Shown here: positions 1 through 7,104 of the stretch, piece by piece
Position numbering within the stretch: the first letter of the stretch is position 1
How the letters are laid out: each line of letters opens with the position of its first letter
Assembly: GCA_022701985.1 (NCBI GenBank)
Contig: JAKONK010000066.1
Span: 1 to 33,412, forward strand
Length of the DNA stretch: 33,412 nt
Reading direction: 5' to 3'
Source of the DNA: Actinomycetales bacterium
GTDB lineage: Bacteria; Actinomycetota; Actinomycetes; Actinomycetales; Quadrisphaeraceae
The notes under the pieces: generated by a model
The model's input: the letters and a program-made list of their open reading frames with translations, nothing else
Database searches by the model: none
Told to the model about the DNA's origin: nothing
Program-made: the position numbers and the translations under genes

Positions 1-553
1 GGTGGACGATGCCGGTGCCCGGGGGGACGACCTTGAAGTCGTCGAAGGCGCCCTGGCCCCAGCGCAGGAACTGGTAGCGCTCGCCGTTGCGCTCGTACTC
101 GATCTCGACGTTGCGCTCGAAGGCGTCCTGGCGGCCGAACACGTCGACGATGACGGAGTGGTCGATGACCAGCTCGGCCGGGGCCAGGGGGTTCACCTTG
201 GACGGGTCGCCGCCGAGCTCGGCGACGGCCTCGCGCATGGTGGCGAGGTCGACGATGCAGGGGACGCCGGTGAAGTCCTGCATCACCACGCGCGCGGGGG
301 TGAACTGGATCTCGGTGTCCGGCTCGGAGGCCGGGTCCCACCCGGCGAGCGCGCGCACGTGCTCAGCGGTGGTGTTGGCGCCGTCCTCCGTGCGCAGGAG
401 GTTCTCCAGCAGCACCTTCAGGGAGAAGGGCAGGTCGCTGGCCCCCTCCACCGCGGAGAGGCGGTAGAGCTCGTAGCTCCTCGAGCCGACCTGCAGCTCG
501 CCCCGCGCTCCGAAGCTGTCGACGCTGGTGCTCTTCGTGCTTCCCGAGCTCAT
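1..553 (-). CDS. acnA: Aconitate hydratase (aconitase), N-terminal part
   Basis: Aconitase of the AcnA/IRP1 type, which interconverts citrate and isocitrate in the TCA cycle using a [4Fe-4S] cluster. Only the first 184 codons lie in the window; the gene runs off the left edge, so the cluster cysteines are not visible. The visible part contains family hallmarks: a short N-terminal tail, then [16 protein letters not shown] (about residues 44-54), the QDFTGVP block and the [13 protein letters not shown] block, ending near PPGTGIVH. The ATG at 551-553 is preceded by a good ribosome binding site (GGGAGG, complement of 560-565). The gene has its own 144-base upstream region, which holds a striking palindrome (647-664). 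Lying beside an iron-uptake locus suits an iron-sulfur enzyme but may be chance. Confidence 0.95.
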   Translation of the reverse strand, partial: MSSGSTKSTSVDSFGARGELQVGSRSYELYRLSAVEGASDLPFSLKVLLENLLRTEDGANTTAEHVRALAGWDPASEPDTEIQFTPARVVMQDFTGVPCIVDLATMREAVAELGGDPSKVNPLAPAELVIDHSVIVDVFGRQDAFERNVEIEYERNGERYQFLRWGQGAFDDFKVVPPGTGIVH

Positions 554-646
554 GCTCGTCCTCCCGCTCGACCCGATCTCCGGTGACCGCAGACCATCCT
601 CGCCCACGCCAGGTGCTCGTTCGTCACCGGGCGCAGCCGACTGAAG

Positions 647-664
647 TACCTTGAGCTCAAGATA
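647..664. promoter_or_regulatory. 18-bp near-perfect palindrome upstream of acnA, candidate MarR-family operator
   Basis: TACCTTGAGCTCAAGATA is palindromic at 8 of 9 base pairs, and symmetry continues outward with one more mismatch, so 11 of 13 pairs match over 643-668. Its centre lies about 103 bases before the acnA start codon and just after the stop codon of the ABC ATPase gene. Length and TA(C/T)-TTGA...TCAA-GTA pattern resemble, from memory, the 18-bp sites of urate/aconitate-responsive MarR regulators (HucR, PecS, TamR). In Streptomyces coelicolor TamR is reported to control the aconitase gene. The match to that group is inference; the palindrome itself is seen. Confidence 0.6.
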
Positions 665-697
665 CCTCGTCGGGTCAACGGCCTCCAGCCGCGCACG

Positions 698-1507
698 TCA
701 GCGGGGGCGGCGGGCCTCCCGCCCCCGGGGCACCACCATCGGCGTCCCGGTCACCGGGTCGGGCACGACGACGCAGGCCAGGCCGTAGACGTCCTCGACC
801 AGCTCGGCGGTCAGCACGTCGGCGGGAGCACCGGCGGTCACCACCGCACCGTCCTTCATCACCACGAGGTGGGTGGCGTAGCGGGCGGCGTGGTTGAGGT
901 CGTGCAGGACGGCCACCACCGTCGTCCCCGCCTCGTGGAGGTCGGCGAAGAGGTCGAGCAGCTCCACCTGGTGGGAGACGTCGAGGTAGGTGGTCGGCTC
1001 GTCGAGCAGCAGCAGCGGGGTCTGCTGGGCCAGGGCCACGGCCACCCAGACCCGCTGGCGCTGGCCGCCGGAGAGGTCGTCGACGAGGCGGTCGCGCAGC
1101 TCCTCCACCCCCGTGGCGAGCATCGCGTCGGTGGTGGCGACCTCGTCGACGGCGCTCCACTGCCGCACCAGGCCCTGGTGGGGGTACCGGCCGCGGGCCA
1201 CGAGGTCCCCGACGGTGATCCCCTCGGGCGCGGTGGCCGACTGGGGCAGCAGCCCCACGCGCCGCGCCGCCTCCTTGGGCCGGTAGCTGGCGATGGCGGC
1301 GCCGTCGAGCACCACGGCCCCGGCCTGCGGGCGCAGGAGCCGCGAGAAGGCCCGCAGCAGCGTCGACTTGCCGCACGCGTTCGGCCCCACGACGACGGTG
1401 AACGAGCCGTCGGGCACCGCCAGCGACAGGTCGCTGGCCACCACGCGGCCCTCGTAGGCCAGGCGCACGCCCCGCGCCTCGAGCCTCGACCCGGGACCCC
1501 CGCTCAC
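698..1507 (-). CDS. Ferric-siderophore ABC transporter ATPase (FecE/FepC type)
   Basis: Cytoplasmic ATPase subunit, 269 aa, that powers import of iron-siderophore complexes through the two permeases encoded upstream. All ABC motifs are present in order: Walker A GPNACGKST (41-49), Q-loop glutamine at 89, signature LSGGQRQR (145-152), Walker B LLLLDEPT (165-172), and switch histidine in VLHDLNHA (202). The usual FecE glycine in GPNGCGKST is alanine here, a tolerated position. The start is GTG at 1507, preceded by GAGGAGG and overlapping the permease stop by 4 bp (GTGA), so translation is probably coupled. It is the third gene of a leftward operon led by the iron box at 3642-3660. The substrate type is inferred from family and from the linked siderophore-interacting protein. 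Confidence 0.93.
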   Translation of the reverse strand: MSGGPGSRLEARGVRLAYEGRVVASDLSLAVPDGSFTVVVGPNACGKSTLLRAFSRLLRPQAGAVVLDGAAIASYRPKEAARRVGLLPQSATAPEGITVGDLVARGRYPHQGLVRQWSAVDEVATTDAMLATGVEELRDRLVDDLSGGQRQRVWVAVALAQQTPLLLLDEPTTYLDVSHQVELLDLFADLHEAGTTVVAVLHDLNHAARYATHLVVMKDGAVVTAGAPADVLTAELVEDVYGLACVVVPDPVTGTPMVVPRGREARRPR

Positions 1508-2607
1508 GCCGTCCTCCTCGCTCGCACCAGGAGCAGCACCAGCAGGTACGCCCCACCGCCCACCACGGTGACCACGCCCACCGGCACCCCCTGCAGGAGC
1601 CGCTGGGACACCTGGTCCGCGCTGACGAGCAGCAGGGCCCCGACCAGCGCCGACCCCAGCAGGGACAGGCCCGGCCCGCGCAGCAGCAGGCGCGCCACCT
1701 GCGGCGCCGCGAGCGCCACGAAGGCGATCGGCCCGCTGCTGGCGGTCACCACCGACACCAGCGCGACCCCCACCACCACCAGGGCGAGCCTGGCCCTCTC
1801 GACGCGGACCCCGTGGGCGCTGGCGGCGTCGTCGCCCAGCTCCAGCTGCCGCAGGGCCGGCGCGAGCAGCACCAGAGCGGGCACGAGGACCACCAGCGCC
1901 CCCAGCGCCCAGGTCAGGTCGCCCCAGCCGGTGGTCGACAGCGACCCCGCGCCCCACACCGCCCCCGCCATCGCCACCTCGGTCCGGGCGCGCAGCAGGA
2001 GGTAGGTGTTGGCGGCGTGGAGCACGGCCGTCGCGGCGATGCCGACGACGACGAGGCGGTAGCTCTGCACCGCCCCCCGCACCCGCGCCAGGGCGTACAC
2101 GGCCAGCGCGGTGAGCAGGCCTCCCGCGAGCGCGCCCGCCGTCGTCGCCGCTCCCCCGCCGGTGGCGCCCGTGGCGGAGCCGGTGGCCGAGGCGAACGCG
2201 GTCGAGACGCCGCCGACGGTCAGCACGAGCAGCGCACCGGTGTACGCGCCGGTGGAGAAGCCGATGACGTCGGGCGACCCGAGGGGGTTGCGGGTCAGCG
2301 ACTGGAAGACGGCGCCGGAGGCCCCGAGCGCGGCGCCGAAGGCGAGGGCCGCCAGCACGCGGGGCAGGCGCCACTCGAGGACGACCGTCCGGGCGAACCC
2401 CGCGCTCGGGTCGAGGGCCGCCTGCACCACCTGCAGGGGCGTGAGCGGGTAGTCGCCGGTGCCCAGGGCGACGACGGCGAGCGCGAGGCACGCGGCGACC
2501 AGCAGCGCCCCGACCAGGAGCGGGCGGCGGCGCAGCGGGAGGCCGAGCACCGGCAGCCGTCGCACGGCCGCGGTGGTGGTCCTGGTGCTGGTCGTGGTGG
2601 CGCTCAC
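1504..2607 (-). CDS. Ferric-siderophore ABC permease, FecCD family (FepG-like)
   Basis: Inner-membrane permease of 367 aa, one half of the transmembrane channel for iron-siderophore import. The sequence begins with a polar Thr/Arg-rich tail (1-27), then repeated hydrophobic segments. It contains the FecCD landmarks WRLPRVLAALAFGAALGASG, the NPLGSPDVIGFSTGA block typical of the FepG branch, and the C-terminal GPIAFVALAAPQVARLL block that contacts the ATPase (coupling region). ATG at 2607 overlaps the stop of the preceding permease by 4 bp (ATGA), and its own stop overlaps the ATPase start. This shows a tightly coupled three-gene operon. The second permease next to it (2604-3626) implies a heterodimeric channel. 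Confidence 0.92.
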   Translation of the reverse strand: MSATTTSTRTTTAAVRRLPVLGLPLRRRPLLVGALLVAACLALAVVALGTGDYPLTPLQVVQAALDPSAGFARTVVLEWRLPRVLAALAFGAALGASGAVFQSLTRNPLGSPDVIGFSTGAYTGALLVLTVGGVSTAFASATGSATGATGGGAATTAGALAGGLLTALAVYALARVRGAVQSYRLVVVGIAATAVLHAANTYLLLRARTEVAMAGAVWGAGSLSTTGWGDLTWALGALVVLVPALVLLAPALRQLELGDDAASAHGVRVERARLALVVVGVALVSVVTASSGPIAFVALAAPQVARLLLRGPGLSLLGSALVGALLLVSADQVSQRLLQGVPVGVVTVVGGGAYLLVLLLVRARRTA

Positions 2608-3626
2608 GGCGCGCTCACCCGGGCCCGGCGCACCAGGGCCACGAGCACCGGCGCCCCCAGCGCGGCGGTGACGACGCCGGCGGGCACCTCCCCGGGGCGC
2701 AGGACGACGCGGCCGAGCACGTCAGCGAGCAGGAGGAGCACCGGGGCGGCGAACGCGCAGGTGGCCACGACCCAGCGCTGGTCGGGACCGACCATCCAGC
2801 GCACCGCGTGCGGGACCATCAGGCCCACGAAGGCGATGGGGCCGGCAGCCGCCGTCGCCCCGCCGGCGAGCAGCGTGACGGCGAGCACCGCGGACGCGCG
2901 GACCAGCCAGACCCGGGCGCCGAGCGCGGCGGCGAGGTCGTCGCCGAGGGCGATGGCGTTGAGCGCCGGGGTCAGGACGAGCGCCACGACGAGCCCCACC
3001 GCCAGGAGCGGGGCGACCGCCACCAGGCCGGACCAGCCGCGGTCGGCGAGCACGCCGCTCTCCCAGGCGGTGAGCGCGGAGAAGGCCTCCGGGTCGGACA
3101 GGCGCAGCGCCGAGGTCAGCCCCGCCAGCACCGCTCCGAGCGCGAGACCCGCCAGCAGCAGCTGCACCGGGGAGCCCCTGCCCCTGCTCCCCGCCGCGGA
3201 CGAGCCGACGAGCTGCACGAGCACCGAGGCCAGCAGGGCCCCCAGCAGCGCCGCCCAGACCCCGCCTCCGGTCGCGGAGGCGCCCAGCACGCCGACGGCC
3301 ACGGCGGCGGCGAAGGAGGCCCCCGCGGTGACGCCGAGGATGCCCGGGTCGGCCAGGGGGTTGCGGGTGACCGCCTGCACGAGGGCTCCGGCCACGCCGA
3401 GCGCGGCGCCCACGGCCAGGCCGAGCACGGTCCGCGGGAGCCGCTGGGTGAGCACGACGGCGCCGTCGGTGGTGGCCGCCAGGGCACCGCCGGGGTGGCG
3501 CAGGACGTCGACGACCGTTCCCAGCGCGACCGAGCGCGAGCCGACGGCCAGGCTCAGCGCCACCGAGGCGCCGAGCAGCACCGCGAGCGCGAGCAGCGCC
3601 GCCGGGCGCCGTCGCACCCCCGTCAT
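2604..3626 (-). CDS. Ferric-siderophore ABC permease, FecCD family (FepD-like)
   Basis: First gene of the leftward iron-uptake operon, a 340-aa polytopic membrane protein. Family blocks are TQRLPRTVLGLAVGAALG, the NPLADPGILGVTAGA block of the FepD/FecC branch, and GPIAFVGLMVPHAVRWMVG near the C-terminus. The reading frame is open further upstream to 3683, but ATG at 3626 gives the natural short N-terminus MTGVRRRPAALL followed by the first membrane segment. A longer version would start inside the iron box. The -10 candidate TAACCT (complement of 3644-3649) lies within the iron box, giving a very short leader of about 10 bases. Regulation by an iron-dependent DtxR/IdeR-type repressor is therefore likely. 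Confidence 0.92.
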   Translation of the reverse strand: MTGVRRRPAALLALAVLLGASVALSLAVGSRSVALGTVVDVLRHPGGALAATTDGAVVLTQRLPRTVLGLAVGAALGVAGALVQAVTRNPLADPGILGVTAGASFAAAVAVGVLGASATGGGVWAALLGALLASVLVQLVGSSAAGSRGRGSPVQLLLAGLALGAVLAGLTSALRLSDPEAFSALTAWESGVLADRGWSGLVAVAPLLAVGLVVALVLTPALNAIALGDDLAAALGARVWLVRASAVLAVTLLAGGATAAAGPIAFVGLMVPHAVRWMVGPDQRWVVATCAFAAPVLLLLADVLGRVVLRPGEVPAGVVTAALGAPVLVALVRRARVSAP

Positions 3627-3641
3627 GCCGTGACCACGGGT

Positions 3642-3660
3642 TGAGGTTAGCCTCCCCTCA
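3642..3660. promoter_or_regulatory. DtxR/IdeR-type iron box in divergent promoter
   Basis: The 19-mer TGAGGTTAGCCTCCCCTCA matches the known IdeR/DtxR consensus TTAGGTTAGCCTAACCTAA at 15 of 19 positions, including the central GGTTAGCCT. Possible -10 boxes for both directions fall inside it: TAGCCT (3648-3653) rightward and TAACCT (complement of 3644-3649) leftward. Repressor bound with iron would thus block both the permease/ATPase operon and the binding-protein gene. The stretch from 3661 to 3756 holds only the leader of the binding-protein gene; I see nothing else in it. Confidence 0.8.
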
Positions 3661-3756
3661 CCTGCCTGCTGCGCCCGTCCCACCCCGGCCGGTCACCCAA
3701 CCGCGGCCAGCAGCCGTCACGCCCAGCCAGCACCCGCTCCCGACCTGGAGGACCCC

Positions 3757-4791
3757 GTGCGCCGCCGCGCCCTCGTCTCCCCCGTCCTGATCTCCGCCGC
3801 CGCCGTCCTGCTCGCGGGGTGCTCCTCCGGCGCCGCCGGGCCCGACGCCTCCGGCTCCGCCCCCGCCAGCAGCGGCGCCACCTCCGCCGCCGCGGGGGCC
3901 TTCCCCGCCACCGTGGAGACCAAGTTCGGCGAGGTCACCGTCGAGTCCGCCCCGCAGCGCGTCGTCGCCCTGGGCTGGGGCGACGCCGAGACGGCGCTCG
4001 CCCTCGGCGTCCAGCCGGTCGGCGCGTCGGACTGGCTGGGCTTCGGCGGCGAGGGCGTCGGCCCGTGGGCGCAGGGCCTCTACACGACCCCGCCGACGAT
4101 CATCGAGACCCTCGAGCCCTCCTACGAGGCGATCGCGGCCCTGCAGCCCGACCTGATCCTCGACACCAAGAGCTCGGGCGACCAGGCCCGCTACGACCGG
4201 CTCTCCCAGATCGCCCCCACCATCGGCGTCCCCGAGGGCGGCGACAGCTACCTGACCACCACCGAGCAGCAGATGGACCTCGTGTCCGAGGCGCTCGGGA
4301 AGGAGGACGAGGGCGACCGCCTCGTCGACGCCCTCGAGCAGGAGTTCGAGGCCGCCGCCGCCGCGCACCCGCAGTGGGACGGCCGCACCGCCACCGTCGC
4401 CACCAAGACCTCCAACGGCTGGGGCGCCTACATCGAGGGCCCGGACGGCGACGACGAGCTGGGCGGCCGGGTCGCGTTCATGGAGGCCCTCGGCTTCGAG
4501 CAGAACCCCCGGGTCGCGGCGCTGCCCGCCAACAGCGGCGGCTTCAGCGTCGACGTCTCCACCGAGCAGCTCGACCTGCTGGACGCCGACGTCGTGGTCG
4601 CCTTCCCCATCTTCATCCCCACCACCGACCTCACCGGTGACGCCGCCTGGACGGCGCTGCCGGCCGTCTCGCAGGGCCGGGCCCTCGTCATCGACGGCGA
4701 CACCAGCTCGGCGTTCTCCCTCGGCACCACGCTGGCCACCTCCTACGCGCTGCAGCAGCTGGTGCCCGAGCTCGAGCGGGTCTCGCCCTGA
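3757..4791 (+). CDS. Iron-siderophore ABC transporter substrate-binding lipoprotein (FecB/FepB type)
   Basis: Extracytoplasmic receptor of 344 aa that captures the siderophore and feeds the divergent permease pair. A lipoprotein signal is clear: MRRR, a hydrophobic stretch, and the lipobox LLAGC with the lipid-bearing cysteine at residue 22, followed by a Ser/Ala/Gly-rich linker. The mature part has the periplasmic binding protein fold marks of the class: PQRVVALGWGDAETALALGVQPVG, then SYEAIAALQPDLILD, and a late ADVVVAFPIF segment. GTG at 3757 is supported by GGAGGA at 3747-3752. It is first in a rightward pair with the siderophore-interacting protein and shares the iron box with the leftward genes. 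The exact ligand cannot be read from sequence. Confidence 0.93.
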   Translation: MRRRALVSPVLISAAAVLLAGCSSGAAGPDASGSAPASSGATSAAAGAFPATVETKFGEVTVESAPQRVVALGWGDAETALALGVQPVGASDWLGFGGEGVGPWAQGLYTTPPTIIETLEPSYEAIAALQPDLILDTKSSGDQARYDRLSQIAPTIGVPEGGDSYLTTTEQQMDLVSEALGKEDEGDRLVDALEQEFEAAAAAHPQWDGRTATVATKTSNGWGAYIEGPDGDDELGGRVAFMEALGFEQNPRVAALPANSGGFSVDVSTEQLDLLDADVVVAFPIFIPTTDLTGDAAWTALPAVSQGRALVIDGDTSSAFSLGTTLATSYALQQLVPELERVSP

Positions 4792-4814
4792 CGCAGGAGC
4801 CCGCCGTCCGGGAG

Positions 4815-5663
4815 GTGCGCGTCGTGCGCACCTCCCGCGTCGGCCACAGCTACGTGCGGGTGGTCCTGGCCCTCGACGACGGCGGCCCGCCGCTGGCCGA
4901 CCGCGGCTGGGACTCCTGGGTGCGGCTGTTCGTGCCCCGGGCGGTCGGCGACGCCGACGCGGGGAGCGCTCCGCTGGTGCTCCCCCGCGGCCCGGCCACG
5001 GGCTGGTACGCCCGCTGGAGGGAGCTCCCCGAGGACACCCGGGCGGACGTCCGCAACGAGACCGTCCGCGCCGTGCGCACCGACCCCGCCACGGGGGCGT
5101 GCGAGGTCGACCTCGACCTCGTGGTCCACACCGGGCCGGACGGCGCGGTGACCGGGCCCGCGGGCCGCTGGGCCACCGCGGTCCGGCCGGGCGACCGCGC
5201 CGGCCTGCTGGAGCAGGGGACGATCATCGACGAGGCCCTGGGCCTGAGCAGGAGCGCTCCGCTCGACGCGCCGCTGGTGCTCCTGGCCGACGAGGCCGGC
5301 GTCCCCGCCGCCGAGAGCACCGCTCGCAGCCTGCCGGCGGGCAGCCGCGCGCTGGTGGTGCTCGAGGTGCCGCACGCGGACGACGCCCGCGCGACCTGCT
5401 CGGCGGCCGACGTCGACGTCCGCTGGGTGGTGCGGGCCCCCGGCGAGGCGTCGGGGGCCGCGGCGCTGGGGCACCTGCGGCGCCTGGTCGAGGCCGACCC
5501 GTCCCTCCTGCCGGCCGACGCTCGCCTGGTCGCCGTCGGCGAGACGGGCGCGGTGGCCGGCGCCCGGCACTTCGCGCTCTCCCGCGGCCTGCAGCCGGGC
5601 CGCGTGCGGGCCTGCCCCTACTGGCTGCTGGACCGCCCCGGGAAGCGCCGCAGCGCCTCCTGA
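4815..5663 (+). CDS. Siderophore-interacting protein (SIP/ViuB family), atypical flavin site
   Basis: Cytoplasmic protein of about 282 aa in the SIP family, whose members normally use FAD and NAD(P)H to reduce siderophore-bound iron and release it. The N-terminal FAD-binding_9 barrel is recognisable up to about residue 125, and the C-terminal SIP domain includes LLADEAGVPAAES, VAVGETGAVAGARH and PYWLLDRPG. The usual R-x-Y-[ST] flavin motif is not there: the aligned segment reads RNETVR (80-85), with Glu82 where Tyr is expected. The start is unsure. GTG 4815 is given; GTG 4824 has the best ribosome binding site (GGAGGTG); a CTG at 4788 overlapping the previous stop would restore an MTQEP N-terminus. 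It follows the binding-protein gene closely and is probably co-transcribed. Confidence 0.85.
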   Translation: MRVVRTSRVGHSYVRVVLALDDGGPPLADRGWDSWVRLFVPRAVGDADAGSAPLVLPRGPATGWYARWRELPEDTRADVRNETVRAVRTDPATGACEVDLDLVVHTGPDGAVTGPAGRWATAVRPGDRAGLLEQGTIIDEALGLSRSAPLDAPLVLLADEAGVPAAESTARSLPAGSRALVVLEVPHADDARATCSAADVDVRWVVRAPGEASGAAALGHLRRLVEADPSLLPADARLVAVGETGAVAGARHFALSRGLQPGRVRACPYWLLDRPGKRRSAS

Positions 5664-5668
5664 GGCGC
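5653..5668. terminator. GC-rich hairpin across the siderophore-interacting protein stop codon
   Basis: GCGCCT-CCTG-AGGCGC forms a perfect stem around the TGA stop at 5661-5663, in the 25-base gap between two convergent genes. There is no T-tract, which is usual for high-GC actinobacteria. It could end transcription for one or both directions. Confidence 0.4.
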
Positions 5669-5688
5669 GCCCGCGCCAGGGGCCGGGC

Positions 5689-7104
5689 TCAGCCGCGGAC
5701 GAGCCGGGCGACGGCCTCCACGTGGTGGGTCTGCGGGAAGAGGTCGAACGCCCGCAGGCCCTCGAGGCGGTAGCCCAGCTCACCCAGCACGGCGACGTCG
5801 CGGGCGAGCGCAGCCGGGTCGCAGGCCACGTGGACGACGGTCCGGGGCCGCAGGGCCACCACCCGCTCCAGCACGCCGCGGCGCGCCCCGACCCGCGGCG
5901 GGTCGAGGACGACCACGTCGGTGGTCTCCCCGTCCGCCGCCATGGCCGCCAGCGCCCTGTCGACGCGCCCGGCCTGCACCCGCACGTGGGGCAGGTCGCG
6001 CAGGTTGCGGCGGGCGTCGGCGACGGCGCGCGCGTCGCCCTCGACGCTCACCACCACGCCGTCCTCCCCCACCTCGGCCGCGAGGGCCGCGGTGAGCAGG
6101 CCGGCCCCGGAGTACAGGTCGGCGACCCGCTCCCCCGGCTGCAGCTGCGCGAAGGACACGACGGCCTGCGCGAGCGCCGCCGCCGCCCCCGGGTGCACCT
6201 GCCAGAAGCCCGACCCGGTGACGCGGAAGGACCGGGAGCCGCGGGGCAGGGCCACCTCCTGGACCACCCAGGTGCGGCCGCGGACGCGGGTGAGGCCCTC
6301 GTCGCCGACGACGGCCAGCGAGGACGCCTCCGGCGGCGTGGGCAGCCGCAGCCGGCGGGTGCCGCCGCTGCCGGCGTCCGAGCGCCTCGGGGTCACCACC
6401 AGCAGGCGGTCCTCCCCGGGCTGCGGCGCGACGACCTCGACGCTCTCCGCGCCCGGCCAGGCCGTGGCGCGGGGGTCGACCTCGGCAGCGCGGGGGGCCG
6501 CGATGCGGCAGTCGTCGACCTCCACGACGCGGTGGGAGCGGTGCTCGCGCAGGCCGAGCCGCCCTCCCGGACCCGCGGCGTACTGGACCCGGGTGCGCCA
6601 GCGCAGCCCCGCCTCGACGTCCACGCCGTCGCCGTCGACGGCCTCGACCTCCAGCGGGCGCCCGAGCACCGCGGCGACGTCGACGCCGCCGAGGCGCTCC
6701 AGCTGCTCGGTGATGACGGCCGCCTTGAGGCCGCGCTGGGCCTCGACGCGCGCGTGCTGCCAGTCGCAGCCCCCGCAGAGGCCGGGGCCGGCCCACGGGC
6801 AGGGCGGGGTGACGCGGTCGTCGGAGGCGCGCAGCACCTGCACGGCGTCAGCGCGCCAGTAGCTGTCGCGGGGTGCGCCCTCGGTGACGCGGGCGACCAC
6901 GCGCTCGCCGGGCAGGGCGTGGCGCACGAAGAGCACCCGGCCCTCGTGGCGGGCCACGCAGTGCCCGCCGTGGGCGACGGCACCGACGTCGACCTCCACC
7001 TCCAGGCCCACGGGCGAGCCGTCGGACGGGGGCTGCGCCGACGCCGGGGTGGGGAGCTGGGTGGGGGGCTGGGTGGGGGGCTGGGTGGGGGGCTGGGTGG
7101 TCAT
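5689..7104 (-). CDS. TRAM-domain 5-methyluridine RNA methyltransferase (TrmA/RlmCD family)
   Basis: SAM-dependent enzyme of 471 aa of COG2265 that methylates C5 of uridine in 23S rRNA or tRNA; the exact target is unknown. A Pro/Gln/Thr-rich tail with (TQPP) repeats (1-30) precedes a TRAM domain (about 32-92). Four cysteines suited to a [4Fe-4S] cluster follow (102, 110, 113, 199). The methyltransferase domain has DLYSGAGLLT (329-338), LDPPRVGARR (400-409), catalytic Cys428 in VHVACDPAALARD and the QTHHVEAVA end with Glu463. ATG at 7104 overlaps the stop of the potassium transporter gene by 4 bp (ATGA), so the two are coupled. This matches Rv2689c beside Rv2690c in M. tuberculosis. Confidence 0.92.
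   Translation of the reverse strand: MTTQPPTQPPTQPPTQLPTPASAQPPSDGSPVGLEVEVDVGAVAHGGHCVARHEGRVLFVRHALPGERVVARVTEGAPRDSYWRADAVQVLRASDDRVTPPCPWAGPGLCGGCDWQHARVEAQRGLKAAVITEQLERLGGVDVAAVLGRPLEVEAVDGDGVDVEAGLRWRTRVQYAAGPGGRLGLREHRSHRVVEVDDCRIAAPRAAEVDPRATAWPGAESVEVVAPQPGEDRLLVVTPRRSDAGSGGTRRLRLPTPPEASSLAVVGDEGLTRVRGRTWVVQEVALPRGSRSFRVTGSGFWQVHPGAAAALAQAVVSFAQLQPGERVADLYSGAGLLTAALAAEVGEDGVVVSVEGDARAVADARRNLRDLPHVRVQAGRVDRALAAMAADGETTDVVVLDPPRVGARRGVLERVVALRPRTVVHVACDPAALARDVAVLGELGYRLEGLRAFDLFPQTHHVEAVARLVRG
7056..7100. repeat. 12-bp tandem repeat at the start of the RNA methyltransferase gene
   Basis: The unit GCTGGGTGGGGG is repeated 3.7 times (7056-7067, 7068-7079, 7080-7091, partial 7092-7100) without mismatch. 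On the coding strand it encodes TQPP repeats at residues 2-16. Unit length is a multiple of three, so copy changes would alter length but not the frame. Confidence 0.9.

Noticed and set aside
647-664. SoxR box
   Set aside because: SoxR sites have the halves in the order CTCAAG...CTTGAG with a spacer; here the order is reversed and the halves are contiguous.
1813-3633. Long plus-strand open frame antisense to both permeases
   Set aside because: No domain, biased shadow composition, and the minus-strand permeases are unambiguous with 4-bp overlaps.
3627-3683. Longer FepD-like permease starting at 3683
   Set aside because: The extension would read through the iron box and the -10 boxes and adds a non-conserved tail; ATG 3626 gives the normal N-terminus.
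7056-7100. CRISPR or phage repeat
   Set aside because: Units are 12 bp, contiguous and coding; no spacers and no cas genes.
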